Source: Candidatus Phyllobacterium onerii
GTDB taxonomy: Bacteria; Pseudomonadota; Alphaproteobacteria; Rhizobiales; Rhizobiaceae
Direction: 5' to 3'
Length of the DNA: 64,000 nucleotides
Assembly: GCF_028331445.1 (NCBI RefSeq)
Contig: NZ_JAQMHX010000001.1
Span: 1,054,001 to 1,118,000, forward strand
In this document: one piece after another, positions 8,767 to 18,234 of the stretch
How positions within the stretch are numbered: position 1 is the first letter of the stretch
Layout of the letters: every line of letters starts with the position of its first letter
The notes under the pieces: model-generated
What the model was told of the DNA's origin: nothing
Databases searched by the model: none
Seen by the model: the letters and a program-made list of their open reading frames with translations, nothing else
Translations under genes and position numbers: made by a program

Positions 8767-10146
8767 ATGACGGCCCGCATACTAGTCGTTGACGATGTTC
8801 CCGCCAATGTGAAGCTGCTCGAAGCACGGCTGAGCGCGGAATATTATGAAGTCGTCACGGCATCGGACGGCTATCAGGCCCTGGAGATATGCGAGAACAG
8901 CAATGTTGACCTCATTCTGCTTGATATCATGATGCCAGGATTGGACGGCTTCGAAGTTTGCCGTAGACTGAAGTCGCAAGCCTCTACCGCACATATCCCC
9001 GTGGTGCTGGTCACAGCTCTGGATCAGGACACAGACCGGATTACCGGACTGAACTTTGGCGCTGATGATTTCCTGACCAAACCCGTAAACGACTTGCAAC
9101 TTCTTGCACGCGTGAAGAGCTTGGTGCGGTTGAAAAACCTGACCGACGAGCTGCGGTTACGGGTTGCTACGACCCGCGATGTCGGATTGGAGTCGCTCTT
9201 GCGGTTCCCAATTGGCAGTGAGGGCAGCACCAAGAATGCCCGCGTCCTGCTGATCGACGAACGACCCGAAAGCGCCGAACGAATTCAGCGCATATTGGCC
9301 GACGAAGGTGTCGTCGACGTTCAAACGGATCCGCAAACGGGATTCTTCGACGCTATCCAAGGCAACCATGATTGCCTGATCATTTCGTCGAGCTTCACCA
9401 ACTTCGACCCGCTGCGCATCTGTGCGCAATTGCGGTCGCTCGACAACACGCGGTCGCTGCCTATCATCCTTGTGGCAGATCGGGGTGAAGAACCATTGAT
9501 CCGACGCGCCTTGGAGTTGGGTGTGAACGACTATCTGGTGCGACCGCTGAACCCGAATGAATTGCTGGCACGGTTGCGCACACAGCTTCGACGTAAAGCC
9601 TATCATGATGGCTTGCGCGCCAGTGTCGTCAAGACCTACGAAATGGCGGTGACGGATAGCCTGACAGGTTTGCATAATCGTCTCTATCTTGAGACGCATC
9701 TGGCAACCCTATTCAAGCGCGCTGTCGAACGCCGTCGGCCCTTGTCCATTCTCATGACCGATATCGACCGGTTCAAGCTTATAAACGATACGCATGGTCA
9801 CGACGGCGGGGACGAGGTGTTGCGGGAATTTGCAAGGCGCTTGCGACGGAATGTGCGCGGGAGCGATCTTGCGAGCCGCTATGGCGGCGAGGAGTTTTTC
9901 ATCGTGATGCCGGACACCGATTCGGCGCTCGCTGCCGTTGTGGCCGAGCGCATCAGGCGCGAGGTCGCAGCGACACCGTTTGTCGTCAATCAAAACGGGA
10001 CCGGGGCTCCCGTGACAATCAGCATCGGCATTGCCAGCGTTCTATCCAAGGAAGACACTGTGCAAAGTCTGCTGAAGCGCGCTGATGACGCTCTCTATGG
10101 TGCAAAGGCTGCCGGACGCAATCGCGTTGTGTCGGCCGCGGCCTGA
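8767..10146 (+). CDS. pleD: Diguanylate cyclase response regulator PleD
   Basis: Makes cyclic di-GMP on phosphorylation and controls polar development in Caulobacter relatives. The order is receiver 1 (VVDDVPANVK, phospho-acceptor Asp53 in LILLDIMMPGLDG), a degenerate receiver 2 (about residues 155-275), then a GGDEF domain. The active site is GGEEF at 373-377. The inhibitory site RxxD (RGSD) lies 5 residues before it, so product inhibition is expected. The length of 459 residues fits the family. It forms an operon with divK and ends before a shared hairpin terminator. Confidence 0.95.
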   Translation: MTARILVVDDVPANVKLLEARLSAEYYEVVTASDGYQALEICENSNVDLILLDIMMPGLDGFEVCRRLKSQASTAHIPVVLVTALDQDTDRITGLNFGADDFLTKPVNDLQLLARVKSLVRLKNLTDELRLRVATTRDVGLESLLRFPIGSEGSTKNARVLLIDERPESAERIQRILADEGVVDVQTDPQTGFFDAIQGNHDCLIISSSFTNFDPLRICAQLRSLDNTRSLPIILVADRGEEPLIRRALELGVNDYLVRPLNPNELLARLRTQLRRKAYHDGLRASVVKTYEMAVTDSLTGLHNRLYLETHLATLFKRAVERRRPLSILMTDIDRFKLINDTHGHDGGDEVLREFARRLRRNVRGSDLASRYGGEEFFIVMPDTDSALAAVVAERIRREVAATPFVVNQNGTGAPVTISIGIASVLSKEDTVQSLLKRADDALYGAKAAGRNRVVSAAA

Positions 10147-10177
10147 CGAATAACAATCAACAGGTCATGGAATTTAC

Positions 10178-10214
10178 AAACAAAAATGCCGCCCTGAAGG
10201 CGGCATTTTTGTTT
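10178..10214. terminator. Bidirectional rho-independent terminator between pleD and rpmG
   Basis: A 16-bp perfect inverted repeat (arms 10178-10193 and 10199-10214, loop CTGAA) has a GC-rich core GCCGCC/GGCGGC flanked by AAAAA on one side and TTTTT on the other. It can end pleD transcripts on the plus strand and rpmG transcripts on the minus strand. Confidence 0.9.
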
Positions 10215-10228
10215 CCGGAACAACAAGA

Positions 10229-10396
10229 TTACTTGATCTTGGTTTCCTTGAACTCAACGTGCTTGCGTGCGACCGGGTCGTACTTGCGGAAAGACATCTT
10301 CTCCGTCTTGGTACGGCTGTTCTTGCTCGTAACGTAGAAGAAACCGGTGTCAGCGGTCGACAGAAGCTTGATCTTGATATTCGCAGCCTTGGCCAT
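10229..10396 (-). CDS. rpmG: 50S ribosomal protein L33
   Basis: A 55-residue, very basic protein starting [20 protein letters not shown]. It also contains [11 protein letters not shown] and ends with [10 protein letters not shown]. This is L33 of the large ribosomal subunit in the proteobacterial form without the zinc-binding cysteine pairs. AGGT lies upstream of the start. The gene stands alone and ends at the terminator shared with pleD. Confidence 0.96.
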   Translation of the reverse strand: MAKAANIKIKLLSTADTGFFYVTSKNSRTKTEKMSFRKYDPVARKHVEFKETKIK

Positions 10397-10944
10397 TTTC
10401 AGTTTACCTGTTCTGATTATTGAGGACCGCTATTCAAGTCCAGCAACGTGGCCATAAGCGGAAATTCGGCCGGACACTTAACTGAATGGTGCCAAAAGTC
10501 AAGCCCGCGTCGGTCACCGCGCCAATATAATCGATCAATCGGCGTGTCCTAACTGCAGGACAACCTCATACCACATTTGACGAGATGTGATTCAACCCTG
10601 CGTTCGTTGCCGACCAACTCAAATCACGCGATGAGTCGAACTTCGAGTTTTGAAGGCAAAAGCAACAACACCGAGCCAGCCAGTGTATCGGGGGAGACAG
10701 GCTCCCCCGACTGCGGCAAGAGCCTTGCCTTCAACCTTGGAGGTGATTCATGTGGCGACGCCCACTTAGCATCACCCTTATAGTGAAAAGAACCCGGACC
10801 AGCTGGCAAGTTGTGTTCCGGGTTCAATTCAACCTATAGGGAAAGGGAGGCGGGCGAAAGCTCGCCTCTCACTCCGGGCTCAATATAACACCGTGGCGAA
10901 TAATTCCAAGCGCGCTGTAGTTGTACTCGCTTAGAGTCCCGACC
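10397..10944. other. Gene-free region with a run of strong hairpins, possible structured RNA
   Basis: No convincing gene lies between rpmG and the MFS gene. From 10689 to 10868 there are successive stems: 10689-10709 (8 bp, CGGGGGAG arms), 10715-10729 (GGCAAG/CTTGCC), a weaker pair GGTGAT/ATCACC around 10741-10775, 10790-10825 (9 bp, GAACCCGGA/TCCGGGTTC) and 10847-10868 (GAAA tetraloop). On the minus strand the 9-bp stem is followed by TTTTC, as in a terminator, so it may end MFS-operon transcripts. Such dense structure suggests a small RNA or a mosaic repeat. I do not recognise a family. Confidence 0.4.
10790..10825 (-). terminator. Candidate terminator downstream of the MFS gene
   Basis: On the minus strand the 9-bp arms GAACCCGGA and TCCGGGTTC enclose an 18-nt loop and are followed directly by TTTTC. 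The hairpin lies about 120 nt past the MFS stop codon and could end that transcript, or a short RNA made from this region. The loop is long and the T run short, so efficiency is uncertain. Confidence 0.45.
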
Positions 10945-12120
10945 CTAACCTCTGCGGCTGATCAGGCGTGAGCCCACCAAAAGCGCGTAAGCGGCAAAAA
11001 ATATTGCGAGAGCGACTGCAAAGCCCGCGGGCCCCATCAGATCCATGCCGATACCGACGGCTTGTGGACCGACGAGCATACCGACTGCGTAGCAGAAGAC
11101 GAAGGCCGCATTGGCCGAGGCAAGCTCGCGCCCCGTGAGCTGCGAGCCCAGGTGTGCCAGGCCAACGGTGTAAAGGCCTGCTACAACGCCGCCCCAGACA
11201 AACAGCAATCCCGCGACGAGATACCAGTTGGAATAGATGAATGGCAGGACGCACATGCCCGCCAAGCCGATCAACGCGCAGACAAGCAGGATCTTGCGAC
11301 GATCATTGACGTGATCGCTGAGGAGCCCAATTGGAATTTGCAGCAGCACGTTGCCGAGCCCGATGGTCGTGAGCAGGAGAGCCGCATTGGCTTCGCTATA
11401 GCCGACCCGGGAGCCGAAGACGGGAAACAGCGCGAAGCCACCGGTTTCAACTGCGCCAAAGACAAAGACCGCTGCCGTCGCAGTGGGCACAGCCCAAATG
11501 AACGGTGCGAAAGGAACATGCTCCTCTTCATGGAAATCCGGGCTTTCCTTCGACGCGAAAAGCACCGGCAACATGGCGAAGATGATGATGCCGAAGCCGA
11601 CAGCAAACGGCATGATGCCGACGCTGCCGATGCGCGAGAACAGCCATGGCCCCAGCGCAAACCCCACGGAAAGGACGGTGGCATATATACCAAGCACCAG
11701 CCCGCGTTTTTCGGGAGGGGCCGCAGCATTGATCCAATATTCGGAAAGGATGAACAGCATTGTCAGCGCGAAATGCAGGAAAACGCGTAATACGACCCAC
11801 ATCCAGAACTCGGTAAAGAAGTGAAACCCAACGAACGAGAAACCGCCGATCAGCAACATTCCAAGCAGGGTCGGCACTACACCGAACCGGGCTGCGATGG
11901 GAGCAGCGAAGGGGGCGGCGACAATCGACGCGATGCCCGCGACCGCGGCGTTCAAGCCTATCATGGTGGCCGAATGGCCGCGGCTCTCCAGAATGACGCT
12001 CAGGAGTGGAATGCCAAGTCCGATGGCGACACCAACGGAACTGATGGTGGCGATGGCCGCGACAAGCGCGCGCCAGGAAGACCGGACTGTTGTCTGGTCA
12101 GTGGTCGGCGTTGCATCCAT
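10945..12120 (-). CDS. Major facilitator superfamily transporter
   Basis: An integral membrane carrier of 391 residues with about 12 hydrophobic segments. The loop between segments 2 and 3 (FAAPIAARFGVVPTLLG) and its repeat (IGLLSDHVNDRRKIL) carry the MFS signature. Other marks are EYWINAAAPPEKRG and FVWGGVVAGLYTVGLAHLG. The layout resembles the YcaD/YfcJ-like sugar or drug carriers, and the substrate cannot be told. It begins 3 nt after the NUDIX gene stop, so it is the last gene of the rnr-DUF983-NUDIX-MFS unit. Confidence 0.85.
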   Translation of the reverse strand: MDATPTTDQTTVRSSWRALVAAIATISSVGVAIGLGIPLLSVILESRGHSATMIGLNAAVAGIASIVAAPFAAPIAARFGVVPTLLGMLLIGGFSFVGFHFFTEFWMWVVLRVFLHFALTMLFILSEYWINAAAPPEKRGLVLGIYATVLSVGFALGPWLFSRIGSVGIMPFAVGFGIIIFAMLPVLFASKESPDFHEEEHVPFAPFIWAVPTATAAVFVFGAVETGGFALFPVFGSRVGYSEANAALLLTTIGLGNVLLQIPIGLLSDHVNDRRKILLVCALIGLAGMCVLPFIYSNWYLVAGLLFVWGGVVAGLYTVGLAHLGSQLTGRELASANAAFVFCYAVGMLVGPQAVGIGMDLMGPAGFAVALAIFFAAYALLVGSRLISRRG

Positions 12121-12123
12121 AAA

Positions 12124-12861
12124 TCAAAAAACCTCTCGGACGAATCGTCCATATTTCATGCGGTAACGAATAACGGCGTTGCCCGGGTCCAGGGCGGGAT
12201 TTGCTTCAAGAATCGCCTCGGCCTCCTTTATGATCGTCCGGGTGATCTCGGGAATATCCAGCTGGTTGGCCTCGCGGAAAGGCAGCCAGCACAATTCTTC
12301 GAGTTCCAGTGACGGCCCGGTTGCTTCGGGAAGGGTATCGGCGACGGCATCACGAAAAGCAAGGAAGAACCGTGTATCGAAACGGCGGGAGCGACCGGGC
12401 GGCGTGGTGGCTCGCGCAAAATAGCGCAGCACGGAAAGGTCAGGAAGAATCCCGCGTTCGACAAAAGCGGCCCAGTCCGGGTGCGATATCGAAACGGCAT
12501 CCGGATGCCGGCGCCCGAGAAGAAGCCCTGCCTCTTCATAGGTTTCGCGAATGGCAGAGAGCGCGAGCGCCCGGCAGCGTTGAACGCTTGAGCGACTGCC
12601 CATGCCGGTCAGCAGTTTTGCTTGATCAATGTCGGAGAGTTCGGCAATGGCGGATATGCGGCCATCCGCAGGTTCCGTCCGCCCACCTGGGAAGACGAAT
12701 TTTCCCGGCATGAAGACGTGACGCATGTGCCGCTTGCCCATGAGAATGCGCAAATCCTGCCCGGAGCGGTCGATAAGCAATAGCGAAGCAGCATCGCGTG
12801 GCCGGATAGGTACTAACCGCTTATCCATTTGGATCGGGATGGCGTTGCCTTGATCATTCAC
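12124..12861 (-). CDS. NUDIX hydrolase
   Basis: Probable pyrophosphohydrolase of a nucleoside-diphosphate derivative or CoA compound. The 245 residues contain FPGGRTEP, then an insertion of about 40 residues, then RETYEEAGLLLG. Together they supply the GX5E and REUXEEXGU halves of the Nudix box with catalytic glutamates. The broken box is typical of the larger NUDT19/RPP-like proteins of rhizobia. The start overlaps the DUF983 stop by 4 nt (12858-12861), so translation is coupled. The substrate is unknown. Confidence 0.85.
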   Translation of the reverse strand: MNDQGNAIPIQMDKRLVPIRPRDAASLLLIDRSGQDLRILMGKRHMRHVFMPGKFVFPGGRTEPADGRISAIAELSDIDQAKLLTGMGSRSSVQRCRALALSAIRETYEEAGLLLGRRHPDAVSISHPDWAAFVERGILPDLSVLRYFARATTPPGRSRRFDTRFFLAFRDAVADTLPEATGPSLELEELCWLPFREANQLDIPEITRTIIKEAEAILEANPALDPGNAVIRYRMKYGRFVREVF

Positions 12862-13289
12862 TGTTCCCGCGGCTCCTGATCGTCAGTCTCGCCGCCAAAA
12901 CCATGCATGTAATTTGCCCATTGCAATCCGATGATGGCGCCTTTGACCGGCTGCAGCAAACCTATCGACAACAGGATCGTCAAGGGAACCCAGATGGCCA
13001 GATGCACCCAATTGGACAATATGACGAGGGTTTCAACCGCCAGAAATCCGCCGAGGACGATGTGGCCGACGATCGTGATGGTGATATAGGCTGGAAAATC
13101 ATCGGCGCGCTGATGGGTGTAGTCCTCGCCGCAGTCGGCGCAATGGTCGACCGGCTTGACGAAGGCGCGAAATAGCTTGCCTTCGCCACAATGCGGGCAG
13201 CGACAGCGCAATCCGCGCCACATCGCTTGCCACACCGGCCGGCGCTCTCTCGCGGGCGCCATATCGGCGCCGAAAATCTGTTCTGCCAT
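12858..13289 (-). CDS. DUF983 family zinc-ribbon membrane protein
   Basis: A 143-residue protein with an N-terminal CPHC and CADC pair (about residues 33-55), likely a zinc ribbon. Two hydrophobic segments follow (ITITIVGHIVLGGFLAV and LAIWVPLTILLSIGL). RADDFPAYITI is the family signature. The function is unknown. It shares one base with the rnr stop (13289) and overlaps the NUDIX start by 4 nt, so the three genes are a single translational unit. Confidence 0.88.
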   Translation of the reverse strand: MAEQIFGADMAPARERRPVWQAMWRGLRCRCPHCGEGKLFRAFVKPVDHCADCGEDYTHQRADDFPAYITITIVGHIVLGGFLAVETLVILSNWVHLAIWVPLTILLSIGLLQPVKGAIIGLQWANYMHGFGGETDDQEPREQ

Positions 13290-15610
13290 TACCTGCCTCT
13301 TCGTCCGCCCCGCGATACGGTAGACGGACGTTTCTGGTTTCCGCGTACAAAACGCTTTGCCTTGTGGTGCGAGCGCACGCCGCTCGGCACCGGGTGCGGT
13401 TCTGAAAGCATCTCGAACCGCAATGCGCCGGCAACTGGCAAGGCTTCGACCAAACGAACCTCGACGACGTCACCGAGGCGGAAACCCTTGCCACTGCGTT
13501 CGCCGGACAGAGCGTGGTTGGTTTCGTCGTAAAGATAGTAATCATCACCCAAAGTTGAAATGGGGATAAATCCGTCCGCGCCATATGTCGCAAGCGAGAC
13601 GAACAGGCCGGCCTTGGTAACACCCTGGACGCGGCCTTCGAAACTGCTGCCCACCTTGTCCGCCAGATAGTGTGCGATCAGCCGGTCGACAGTGTCGCGC
13701 TCGGCGGCCATGGCACGACGCTCGGATGTCGAGATCAGGGCGGCGATCTCCGGCAATGCCGCTTCTTCGTCTGGCGTCAGGCCATCCGGTCCAAGGCCCA
13801 ATGCCGAAATTAAAGCGCGGTGCACGATGAGGTCGGCATAGCGGCGGATAGGCGAAGTGAAGTGCGCATAACGATGAAGATTGAGGCCGAAGTGCCCAAT
13901 GTTCGCGGGGTTGTATTCCGCCTGCGATTGCGAACGCAGCACGACCTGATTGACGAGGTCCTGCTGCTCGCTGCCCTCGACGCGCTTCAGGATATGGTTG
14001 AACTGGTTCGGACGCAGTTCTGCGCCGCGGGCCAGTGAAATATCCATGGTCCGCAGGAACTCACGCAGCGTTTCCTGCTTGGCCAGCGAAGGCGCATCGT
14101 GGATGCGGAAGATCAGTGGCTGCTTCTTGCGCTCGAGCGTTTCGGCAGCGGCAACATTGGCCTGGATCATGAATTCTTCGATGAGCTTATGCGCATCGAG
14201 CCGCGGCGGGATCACGACCTTGTCGACCTTGCCTTCGGGTGTAAGCAGGATCTTCTTCTCGGGGAGATCTAGTTCCAGTGGCTCTCGCGCGTCTCGGCCG
14301 CGCTTCAGCACGGCATAGGCCGCCCAGAGCGGCTTCAGGATCGTATCGAGGATCGGCGCTGTCTTCTCGTCCGTCGCGCCATCGATCGCCGCCTGCGCCT
14401 GCGGGTAGGAGAGCCGGGCGTGCGAGCGCATCATAATACGATGGAAGGTGTGCGAAATCTTGCGCCCTTCGGCATCAAAGATCATGCGGACGGCAAGGGC
14501 AGGGCGGTCCACCAGTTCTTTCAGCGAACAAAGATCGTTGGAAATACGCTCAGGCAGCATCGGCACGACGCGGTCGGGGAAATACACCGAATTGCCGCGC
14601 TTCAATGCCTCGCGGTCGAGCTGTGAACCTGGGGTTACATAGGCTGCGACATCGGCGATGGCGACGGTAGCCATGAAGCCGCCCGGATTTTTCTCGTCCG
14701 GATCAGGCTCGGCATAGACCGCATCATCGTGATCTTTTGCATCGGCCGGATCGATGGTCACCAATGGAACATGACGCCAGTCATCGCGATGCGCCATGGT
14801 TGCGGGTTTGGCCTTTTCGGCTTCCGCAGTGACGCTATCCGGAAAGACATGCGGGATCTCATGCTCATGGATGGCGATCATCGACAGGGCTTTTTCACTC
14901 GCAACGGAACCCACGACCTGCGTGATACGGCCAAGTGCAAGCCCGTAGCGGCTGATTTTCGAAACCTCGACTTCGACAAGATCGTTTGCCTTGGCATTGT
15001 TCAGCTGGGCAGGATCGATGGCGAGTTCGACTTGCCGCCGTTCGACGGGCTCGAGGCGCCACTCGCCATTGTCCAGCTTGCGCAACACGCCCAAAACGGC
15101 ATCCTTGCGATGCTCGATCTTCTTGATGACACGTCCCGTGTAAGCAGGTCCGGTAGGGTCGGCACCGTGAAAAATACGCGCGAGAACACGATCGCCCACA
15201 CCGGGAGTCGGGCCTTTCTGATTGCGCGAGGCGCGAATGAAAACCACAGGCGGCCGTTCCTGGTGGTTGGCGTCCCATTCAGCAGGCTTGGCGATCAACC
15301 CGCCGTCACCGTCACGTCCGGTAATGTCGAGGACTGCCACGCTCGGCAAGCTGCCGGGTACGGCGAGCCGCTTGGCTCGCTTTTCGACCAAGCCATCGCC
15401 AGTCAAGTCTCGCAGAATGTCCTTCAGTGCGATCCGTGCATCGCCTTTGATATTGAATGCCTTGGCGATGTCACGTTTGCCGGCAAGGTCCGGATTTTCC
15501 TTGATAAACTGGAGAATTTCATCGCGGCTTGGCATATGCTGTTCGCGACCGGAAGCGTCAGAATTGGCAGACCGCTTTTTTCCGTTGGGGGGAGAGATAC
15601 GGCGTGCCAA
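13289..15610 (-). CDS. rnr: Ribonuclease R
   Basis: 3'-5' exoribonuclease that can degrade structured RNA. It has 773 residues. An N-terminal winged-helix region (MPSRDEILQFIKENPDLAGKRDIAKAF split across about 26-48) is followed by cold-shock folds and the RNB catalytic domain. The metal-binding aspartates lie in TIDPADAKDHDDAV, with later motifs NDLCSLKELVDRPAL and HFTSPIRRYADLIVHR. A C-terminal S1 domain and a basic tail close it. A start at the internal MPSRDEI is possible. It lies 11 nt after topA. Confidence 0.95.
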   Translation of the reverse strand: MARRISPPNGKKRSANSDASGREQHMPSRDEILQFIKENPDLAGKRDIAKAFNIKGDARIALKDILRDLTGDGLVEKRAKRLAVPGSLPSVAVLDITGRDGDGGLIAKPAEWDANHQERPPVVFIRASRNQKGPTPGVGDRVLARIFHGADPTGPAYTGRVIKKIEHRKDAVLGVLRKLDNGEWRLEPVERRQVELAIDPAQLNNAKANDLVEVEVSKISRYGLALGRITQVVGSVASEKALSMIAIHEHEIPHVFPDSVTAEAEKAKPATMAHRDDWRHVPLVTIDPADAKDHDDAVYAEPDPDEKNPGGFMATVAIADVAAYVTPGSQLDREALKRGNSVYFPDRVVPMLPERISNDLCSLKELVDRPALAVRMIFDAEGRKISHTFHRIMMRSHARLSYPQAQAAIDGATDEKTAPILDTILKPLWAAYAVLKRGRDAREPLELDLPEKKILLTPEGKVDKVVIPPRLDAHKLIEEFMIQANVAAAETLERKKQPLIFRIHDAPSLAKQETLREFLRTMDISLARGAELRPNQFNHILKRVEGSEQQDLVNQVVLRSQSQAEYNPANIGHFGLNLHRYAHFTSPIRRYADLIVHRALISALGLGPDGLTPDEEAALPEIAALISTSERRAMAAERDTVDRLIAHYLADKVGSSFEGRVQGVTKAGLFVSLATYGADGFIPISTLGDDYYLYDETNHALSGERSGKGFRLGDVVEVRLVEALPVAGALRFEMLSEPHPVPSGVRSHHKAKRFVRGNQKRPSTVSRGGRRGR

Positions 15611-15621
15611 TCGATTTTTTC

Positions 15622-18234
15622 CTAACTTGCTTTTTTGGTGGCAGTCTTTTTCGCAGCCGGTTTTTTCGCGGCAGGTTTTTTGGCTGCCGTTGCCTTCTTG
15701 GCCGGTGCTTTCTTGGTACCCTTCGAGCCCGCTTTTTCAGCGATCATAGCAAGAGCTTCCTCAACGGTCACGCCCGCCGGGTCCTTGCCCTTCGGCAGCG
15801 TGGCATTGACCTTGCCCCAGTTCACATAGGGGCCGTATTTGCCGTCGCGAACGGTGATCACGCCGCCATCGGGATGCTCGCCAAGATCCTTGAGCGCTAC
15901 AGGCGTACCCCGACCGCGCCCCGGGCCCTTTGCCTGCTTGTCCGCAAGCACGGTAACTGCACGATTGAGGCCGATCGAGAACACGTCTTCCGCATTCTCC
16001 AGGTTCGCATAGGTCCCATCATGCGTGATGTAAGGGCCGTAGCGCCCGATTCCGGCCGAGATCATCTTCGCCGTTTCGGGGTGTTGGCCCACATCACGAG
16101 GCAGAGACAGCAGCGCCAGAGCTTTTTCATGATCCAGTGTATCGAACGTCCAGCCCTTTGGCAGGCTGGCGCGCTTGGCTTCCTTGCCATCACCACGCTG
16201 CACATAGGGCCCAAACCGGCCATTGCGTGCGGTAATATCCTCGTCCGTATAGGGATCCTTGCCAAGCAGCTTTGGCTCATCGCCGCCATTGCCGTTTTCG
16301 TTTGCCGCTTCGCTGCCGCCAAGCTGACGCGTGAATTTGCATTCAGGATAGTTCGAACATCCGATAAACGCGCCGTACTTGCCGAGCTTCAGCGACAGAT
16401 TGCCTGTACCGCAGACCTGACAGATACGCGGATCGCTGCCATCTTCTCGCGGCGGAAACACGAGCGGGCCAAGCTGGTCGTTCAATGCATCCAGCACATT
16501 GGTAACGCGGAGTTCCTTGATTCCATCGACAGAGCCGAAGAAATCGGTCCAGAAAGCCCGCAGAACATCCTTCCACTTCAGCTTTCCATCGGAAATCTCA
16601 TCGAGTTTCTCTTCGAGATCGGCGGTGAAATCATATTCGACATAGCGCTTGAAGAAACTTTCCAGGAAGGCAATGACCAGGCGGCCCTTGGCTTCTGGAA
16701 TGAGCTTGCGCTTGTCGATGGTTATGTATTCGCGATCGCGAAGGGTGGCGAGCGTCGATGCATAGGTGGAAGGACGGCCGATGCCGAGTTCCTCCATCTT
16801 CTTGATGAGCGTTGCTTCCGAATAGCGCGGCGGCGGTTCAGTCGAGTGCTGTGTTGCGTTGATTTTCTCGCGGGCCAGAGCCTCTCCGGAGCGGATTTCC
16901 GGGAGACGTCCACCATCTTCATCGACGTCTTCTTCCTCGCGGTGATCCGTATAAGCACCGAGAAAACCATCAAACCTGATGACCGAGCCTGTCGCGCGCA
17001 GTTGTGCGAAACGCGAGCCGTTCTGCGCATCGATTTCGACCGTAGTTCTTTCGATGTCCGCCGACTGCATCTGACTTGCGATCGCTCGCTTCCAGATCAG
17101 CTCGTACAACCGTGCCTGATCAGCATCAAGAAACTGGCGCATGTCCTTGGGATGCCGATTGAAATCGGTCGGGCGGATCGCTTCGTGCGCTTCCTGGGCA
17201 TTCTTCGCCTTCGTGGCGTAAAAGCGCGGCTTCTCCGGCACATATTTTTCGCCGAAAACCTTGCCGATCGTCTGGCGCGCCGCCTGAACGGCTTCGGGCG
17301 CCATCTGCACGCCATCAGTACGCATATAAGTGATCAAGCCAGCGGTTTCGCTGCCGAGGTCCATACCTTCATACAGCTTCTGCGCAATCTGCATCGTGCG
17401 TGATGCGGAAAATCCGAGCTGACCGGAGGCCGCCTGTTGCAAACTCGATGTGGTGAAGGGCGGGCCGGGGCTGCGTTTGATCGGCTTCGCCTCGACCGAG
17501 GCTGCCTTGAAGGACGCGCCTTCCAGCATGCCGCGAATCTCACCGGCCTGTTCGCCATTCTTGATATCGAGCTTGCCAAGTTTCTTGCCATCGACTGACA
17601 CAAGCCGTGCTTCGAACCCGTCATTGCGCGGTGTTTTCAGGAGCGCGGCGATATTCCAGTATTCTTCGCGGATAAAGCGTTCGATTTCCGCTTCGCGATC
17701 CGCGACGAGCCGCAATGCTACCGATTGGACGCGGCCAGCGGAGCGTGCGCCCGGGAGTTTGCGCCAAAGCACCGGGGAGAGGGTGAAGCCGAAAAGATAG
17801 TCCAAAGCGCGGCGTGCGAGATAGGCATCGACGAGCGGCATATCGATGTCGCGCGGATTGGCCATGGCCTCCAGCACTGCATTCTTGGTGATCGCGTTGA
17901 AGACGACGCGTTGGACACTCTTCTTTCCTATCGCCTTTTTTTGCTGCAGTACTTCGAGCACGTGCCAGGAAATAGCCTCGCCTTCACGATCCGGATCGGT
18001 TGCGAGAATGAGGCCGTCGCTCTCTTTCAAAGCTTTGACAATCTCGCTTAGTCTCTTGGCCGAGGCCGAGTCGACTTCCCACGACATCGAGAAATCATCG
18101 TCAGGGCGCACCGATCCATCCTTGGCCGGCAGATCGCGCACATGGCCGAACGAGGCCAGGACCGCATAACCCGAACCGAGATATTTGTTGATTGTTTTGG
18201 CCTTGGCAGGCGATTCGACGACGACAACATTCAT
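15622..18234 (-). CDS. topA: DNA topoisomerase I
   Basis: Relaxes negative supercoils. The N-terminal Toprim domain shows VVVESPAKAKTINKYLG and the acidic DPDREGEAISWHV. The active-site Tyr is in GLITYMRTDG at about residue 302. Near residue 600 a Cys4 finger (CQVCG then CSNYPEC) follows, then several DUF-like repeats GRYGPYITH and GKYGPYVNWG. The tail ends in an alanine/lysine-rich repeat (KKPAAKKPAAKK), as in many GC-rich alphaproteobacteria. It has 870 residues and is the first gene of the block running to the MFS gene. Confidence 0.96.
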   Translation of the reverse strand: MNVVVVESPAKAKTINKYLGSGYAVLASFGHVRDLPAKDGSVRPDDDFSMSWEVDSASAKRLSEIVKALKESDGLILATDPDREGEAISWHVLEVLQQKKAIGKKSVQRVVFNAITKNAVLEAMANPRDIDMPLVDAYLARRALDYLFGFTLSPVLWRKLPGARSAGRVQSVALRLVADREAEIERFIREEYWNIAALLKTPRNDGFEARLVSVDGKKLGKLDIKNGEQAGEIRGMLEGASFKAASVEAKPIKRSPGPPFTTSSLQQAASGQLGFSASRTMQIAQKLYEGMDLGSETAGLITYMRTDGVQMAPEAVQAARQTIGKVFGEKYVPEKPRFYATKAKNAQEAHEAIRPTDFNRHPKDMRQFLDADQARLYELIWKRAIASQMQSADIERTTVEIDAQNGSRFAQLRATGSVIRFDGFLGAYTDHREEEDVDEDGGRLPEIRSGEALAREKINATQHSTEPPPRYSEATLIKKMEELGIGRPSTYASTLATLRDREYITIDKRKLIPEAKGRLVIAFLESFFKRYVEYDFTADLEEKLDEISDGKLKWKDVLRAFWTDFFGSVDGIKELRVTNVLDALNDQLGPLVFPPREDGSDPRICQVCGTGNLSLKLGKYGAFIGCSNYPECKFTRQLGGSEAANENGNGGDEPKLLGKDPYTDEDITARNGRFGPYVQRGDGKEAKRASLPKGWTFDTLDHEKALALLSLPRDVGQHPETAKMISAGIGRYGPYITHDGTYANLENAEDVFSIGLNRAVTVLADKQAKGPGRGRGTPVALKDLGEHPDGGVITVRDGKYGPYVNWGKVNATLPKGKDPAGVTVEEALAMIAEKAGSKGTKKAPAKKATAAKKPAAKKPAAKKTATKKAS

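Noticed and set aside
10577-10827. Short open frames on both strands in the hairpin-rich gap
   Set aside because: No ribosome sites and no protein-like composition. They arise from the structured repeats.
10650-10900. tmRNA, RNase P RNA, SRP RNA or 6S RNA
   Set aside because: No tag-peptide sequence, no conserved RNase P or SRP core motif, and the GGTTCAATTC word lacks a paired T stem.
11062-11790. 242-codon open frame antisense to the MFS gene
   Set aside because: Mirror of membrane-protein codons, giving an improbable charged protein.
15529-17403. 624-codon open frame antisense to topA
   Set aside because: It is the mirror of the topA coding sequence in a GC-rich genome, with no domain logic. 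topA itself is beyond doubt.
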